Made by a program: the position numbers and the translations under genes. The notes under the pieces were generated by a model. That model was not told the origin of the DNA, made no database searches, and saw nothing but the letters and a program-made list of their open reading frames with translations. This document shows, piece after piece, positions 6,867 through 9,257 of a DNA stretch of 9,257 nt. The DNA is from an uncultured Paracoccaceae bacterium (GTDB lineage: Bacteria > Pseudomonadota > Alphaproteobacteria > Rhodobacterales > Rhodobacteraceae): positions 1 through 9,257 of the forward strand of contig CALEZJ010000247.1 of assembly GCA_937927885.1 (NCBI GenBank), given 5' to 3'. How positions within the stretch are numbered: the first letter of the stretch is position 1; each line of letters starts with the position of its first letter.

Positions 6867-8861
6867 ATGAACCCCTATCGCAGCCATACCTGCGCCGATC
6901 TTTCCCTTGCGCATGTCGGGCAGAACGTCCGGCTGGCGGGCTGGGTGCACCGGGTGCGCGACCATGGTGGCGTGCTGTTCATCGACCTGCGCGACCATTA
7001 CGGCATCACGCAGGTGCTGGCCGACAGCGACTCGCCCGCCTTTGCCGCGCTGGACAAGGTGCGCGCGGAATGGGTGATTTCGCTCGATGGCGTGGTCAAG
7101 GCGCGCTATGCGGCGCTGGTCAACGCGAAAATCCCCACCGGCGCCATCGAGGTCTATGTGCGCGAGGTCCGGGTGCTGGGCGAGGCGGCGGAACTGCCGC
7201 TGCCGGTGTTCGGCGAACCGGACTACCCCGAGGAAACGCGCCTGACCTATCGCTTCCTCGACCTGCGGCGCGAAAAGCTGCATGCGAACATGATGCTGCG
7301 CTCGAATGTGGTGCGCTCGATCCGCAACCGGATGTGGGACGCGGGCTTCAACGAATTCCAGACGCCGATCATCACGGCCTCCAGCCCCGAGGGCGCGCGC
7401 GACTTTCTGGTGCCGTCGCGCCTGCATCCGGGCAAGTTCTATGCGCTGCCGCAGGCGCCGCAGCAGTTCAAGCAACTCCTGATGGTCTCGGGGTTTGACA
7501 AGTATTTCCAGATCGCGCCCTGTTTCCGCGACGAGGACCCGCGCGCCGACCGCTCGCCCACCGACTTCTACCAGCTCGATATCGAAATGTCTTTCGTCGA
7601 GCAGGAGGATGTCTTTGCCGCCGTGCAGCCGGTCGTTCAGGGGCTGTTCGAGGAATTCGGCGGCGGCAAGCGCGTCGATGCCGACTGGCCGCGCATTTCC
7701 TATCGGGATTCGATGCTGTGGTATGGCAGCGACAAGCCCGACCTGCGCAACCCGATCAGGATGCAGGTGGTCAGCGAGCATTTCGCGGGGTCCGGCTTTG
7801 CGATCTTTGCGAAACTGCTGGAGAATGCCGGTACCGAGGTGCGCGCCATCCCGGCGCCGGGCGGCGGCAGCCGCAAGTTCTGCGACCGGATGAATGCGTT
7901 CGCGCAACAGCAAGGGCTGCCGGGGATGGGGTATATCTTCTGGCGTGAAAAGGGTGAGCTTGTTGCGGAACGCCAAGGAACGATGAATGCACTAATGCCG
8001 TTCTTTACTGGTGTAGACGCTTCGGGCAGGTATCAAGAGTTCTCAGACCAATACGACGCGCACGCTCCTGCTGCGTTGGGCGCGGAAACTGCTGCCGTGG
8101 TAAAGGACATTATTGCTGACCTTTGGAGCAAGGGTGCTTTGGATCGTGCAAGAGTTCTACTTGATGCCTATTTTGGACCGCACGAAGCGGTCGGGCCACT
8201 TGCAAAGAACATTGGCCCTGTGCGCTCTGAACACATCAGGCGCCAGCTAAATTTGAAGATTGGCGATGCGGCCTTCTTCCTGGGTGGCAAGCCGGAAACC
8301 TTCGAATCCGTCGCCGGCAAGGCACGCAATGTCATCGGCGAGGAACTGGGCCTGACCGAAAAGGACAGCTTCCGCTTTGCCTGGATCGTCGATTTCCCGA
8401 TGTACGAGAAAACCGACGAGGGCAAGATCGACTTCTCGCACAACCCCTTCTCGATGCCCAAGGGGGGCCTCGAGGCGCTGAGCGGCGATCCCCTGTCGGT
8501 TTACGCGAACCAGTATGATCTGGCCTGCAACGGCTATGAGCTGATCTCGGGCGGCATTCGCAACCACAAGCCCGAGATCATGTTCAAGGCGTTTGAACTG
8601 GCGGGATACCCCAAGTCCGAGGTGGAAAAGCGCTTTGGCGGGATGGTCAAGGCCTTCACCTATGGCGCGCCGCCCCATGGCGGCATCGCGTTCGGTCTCG
8701 ATCGGATCGTGATGCTCCTGGCCGATACGGCGAACATCCGCGAGGTGATCCTGTTCCCGATGAACCAGCGGGCCGAGGACCTGATGATGGGGGCGCCTTC
8801 GGAGCCCACGAACGAGCAATTGCGCGAGTTGCGCCTGCGGGTTGTTCCGGCGGAAAAATGA
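6867..8861 (+). CDS. aspS: Aspartate--tRNA ligase, probably non-discriminating (Asp/Asn), with an extra internal block
   Basis: This class IIb synthetase charges tRNA with aspartate in the cytoplasm. It has 664 residues against about 590 for normal bacterial AspRS. The N-terminal OB-fold anticodon-binding domain is about residues 1-105. Catalytic motif 2 includes FRDED (220-224) followed by RADR, and motif 3 is GLDR (610-613). The bacterial GAD insertion domain begins near 305 and returns to the catalytic core by about 490. His33 in 'RDHGGVLF' corresponds to the His linked to tRNA-Asn acceptance in Pseudomonas AspRS, and the position of the second determinant is a small residue (Ala) rather than Lys. 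This predicts a non-discriminating enzyme feeding GatCAB. About 70 extra residues (about 363-441) interrupt the GAD domain between 'GYIFWREKG' and 'GPLAKNIGP'. They lie in a lower-GC tract. All catalytic motifs and the frame are intact, so the gene looks functional. ATG at 6867 follows GGAG. Confidence 0.96.
   Translation: MNPYRSHTCADLSLAHVGQNVRLAGWVHRVRDHGGVLFIDLRDHYGITQVLADSDSPAFAALDKVRAEWVISLDGVVKARYAALVNAKIPTGAIEVYVREVRVLGEAAELPLPVFGEPDYPEETRLTYRFLDLRREKLHANMMLRSNVVRSIRNRMWDAGFNEFQTPIITASSPEGARDFLVPSRLHPGKFYALPQAPQQFKQLLMVSGFDKYFQIAPCFRDEDPRADRSPTDFYQLDIEMSFVEQEDVFAAVQPVVQGLFEEFGGGKRVDADWPRISYRDSMLWYGSDKPDLRNPIRMQVVSEHFAGSGFAIFAKLLENAGTEVRAIPAPGGGSRKFCDRMNAFAQQQGLPGMGYIFWREKGELVAERQGTMNALMPFFTGVDASGRYQEFSDQYDAHAPAALGAETAAVVKDIIADLWSKGALDRARVLLDAYFGPHEAVGPLAKNIGPVRSEHIRRQLNLKIGDAAFFLGGKPETFESVAGKARNVIGEELGLTEKDSFRFAWIVDFPMYEKTDEGKIDFSHNPFSMPKGGLEALSGDPLSVYANQYDLACNGYELISGGIRNHKPEIMFKAFELAGYPKSEVEKRFGGMVKAFTYGAPPHGGIAFGLDRIVMLLADTANIREVILFPMNQRAEDLMMGAPSEPTNEQLRELRLRVVPAEK
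7953..8189 (+). other. In-frame insertion of about 70-79 codons in the GAD domain of AspRS
   Basis: Residues about 363-441 of AspRS have no counterpart in the family as I know it: the normal protein passes from 'IFWR...' to 'GPLAKNIGP' over a few residues. The block has a first part with '[17 protein letters not shown]', then 'SDQYDAHAP', then a likely helical stretch ('[24 protein letters not shown]'). It is soluble, mixed in charge and not low complexity. Third-position G+C is about 46% by hand count (36 of 79 codons), including codons such as AGA, CTA and GTA that are rare nearby. There is no stop, no flanking repeat and no transposase. It is too short for an intein and lacks intein end residues. 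The exact edges are uncertain by several codons. Confidence 0.75.
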
Positions 8862-8864
8862 GGG

Positions 8865-8887
8865 GCGAGGGGGCGCTGCCCCCTCGC
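8865..8887 (+). terminator. Strong GC hairpin just after the aspS stop
   Basis: GCGAGGGGGC (8865-8874) and GCCCCCTCGC (8878-8887) form a perfect 10-bp stem with a 3-nt loop, beginning four bases after the aspS stop codon. No T-run follows, so alone it is more an mRNA 3'-end stabiliser or one half of a two-hairpin terminator with 8902-8922. Confidence 0.55.
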
Positions 8888-8901
8888 GCTCCCAGGGTCA
8901 T

Positions 8902-8922
8902 GGGGCGTAGGCGCCCCGTTTT
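8902..8922 (+). terminator. Intrinsic terminator of aspS
   Basis: GGGGCG (8902-8907) pairs with CGCCCC (8912-8917) around a TAGG loop. A G and then TTTT (8919-8922) follow, the standard form of a factor-independent terminator for rightward transcription. It lies 40 bp after the aspS stop and before the convergent DsbB-family gene. Confidence 0.7.
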
Positions 8923-8967
8923 GGAAACCCAGGGTGCGTATTCCGTGCAGCAGGAAAGTTGTGGGTA

Positions 8968-8989
8968 GGGTGGGGTTTCACCCCCACCC
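8968..8989 (-). terminator. Hairpin after the DsbB-family gene, possible terminator
   Basis: GGGTGGGG (8968-8975) and CCCCACCC (8982-8989) are exact reverse complements around six bases and begin 6 bp beyond the DsbB-family stop codon. Read leftward, no clear T-run follows, so it may act as an RNA 3'-end structure or as a weak terminator backed by the hairpins near 8902 and 8865. Confidence 0.45.
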
Positions 8990-8995
8990 CGCGGG

Positions 8996-9257
8996 TCACG
9001 CCCGGCGCAGCGCGATGAGCCAGAGCCCCGCCAGCCCGAAGGACAGGATCGCATTCCAGCTGGCCATCGAAAGGCCCAGCATCTCCCAGGCGACATCGGT
9101 GCAGCGCACCACGGGGGCGGCCATGATCTGGTTCAGCAGGTCCTGCGGGCTGAGTTGCGTGATGTCGCCCGAGCCCGAGCACGAGGTCGGCCCCTGCCAC
9201 CAGCCGCGTTCCACCCCGGTGTGGTAGATCCCGAGCCCGCCCGCCGTGGCCGCCGAC
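8996..9257 (-). CDS. dsbB: Disulfide bond formation protein B family (DsbB), C-terminal part only
   Basis: Only the last 86 complete codons are inside the window; the start lies beyond 9257. DsbB is an inner-membrane quinone reductase that reoxidises the periplasmic thiol oxidase DsbA. The visible part begins in the second periplasmic loop with 'YHTGVERGWWQGPTSCSG', the usual DsbB sequence around the first Cys of its second redox pair. The second Cys follows in 'VVRCTDVAWEMLGLSMASWN', also typical. The last transmembrane helix (about the final 20 residues before 'ALRRA') ends the protein. An in-frame GTG at 9214 is internal and not the start. The gene converges on aspS. A DsbI-like relative cannot be excluded because the N-terminal half and its CxxC are not visible. 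Confidence 0.85.
   Translation of the reverse strand, partial: SAATAGGLGIYHTGVERGWWQGPTSCSGSGDITQLSPQDLLNQIMAAPVVRCTDVAWEMLGLSMASWNAILSFGLAGLWLIALRRA

Noticed and set aside
6849..7976. 375-residue minus-strand open frame opposite aspS
   Set aside because: It mirrors conserved AspRS codons and ends where codon use changes. It has no recognisable protein family.
7953..8189. Intein or intron in aspS
   Set aside because: The block has no Cys/Ser/Thr at its first position and no His-Asn before a nucleophile at its end. It is too short for a splicing domain, and the frame is open throughout, so an unspliced insertion is the simplest reading.
8176..8192. GACCGC/GCGGTC hairpin at the right edge of the aspS insert as the scar of a mobile element
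   Set aside because: It has only six paired bases, no partner at the left edge and no target duplication. It is probably coincidence.

Overview
The window is GC-rich (about two thirds G+C) and tightly packed. Protein sequences and gene structure suggest an alphaproteobacterium, most likely of the Rhodobacteraceae. The AspRS reads like the Rhodobacteraceae form (for example '[18 protein letters not shown]'), and the small lipoprotein beginning and the DsbB-like tail fit the same group. This assignment rests on recognising protein families by eye, not on a search.

Layout. Positions 1-398 (minus) hold the first 132 codons of a proline/alanine-rich lipoprotein that runs off the left edge. It lies directly downstream of gatA (434-1912, minus) and gatC (1909-2199, minus), which overlap by ATGA. 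A 137-bp divergent region (2200-2336) separates gatC from a two-gene RND efflux operon on the plus strand: a periplasmic adaptor (2337-3635) and an inner-membrane permease (3632-6778), again coupled by an ATGA overlap. No TolC-type outer-membrane channel and no regulator are present. After an 88-bp gap with a good promoter candidate comes aspS (6867-8861, plus). A 134-bp convergent region with three hairpins then separates it from the 3' end of a DsbB-family gene (8996-9257, minus, cut by the right edge). No gene-free stretch exceeds 300 bases. I see no tRNA, rRNA, CRISPR array, insertion sequence or phage gene.

How the genes work together. AspRS with His33 in the anticodon-binding domain looks non-discriminating, so it probably charges both tRNA-Asp and tRNA-Asn with aspartate. 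GatCAB (GatC and GatA here, GatB elsewhere) would then amidate Asp-tRNA-Asn to Asn-tRNA-Asn. The window therefore carries most of an indirect asparaginyl-tRNA pathway on either side of an unrelated efflux operon.

Most unusual point. aspS is about 70 codons longer than a normal bacterial aspS. The extra residues form one in-frame block (about residues 363-441) inside the GAD insertion domain. They lie in a sharply bounded tract of lower GC and foreign-looking codon use (about 7944-8262), which also covers about 25 conserved AspRS codons after the insert. I found no convincing new multi-gene system; the rest is ordinary housekeeping and transport.
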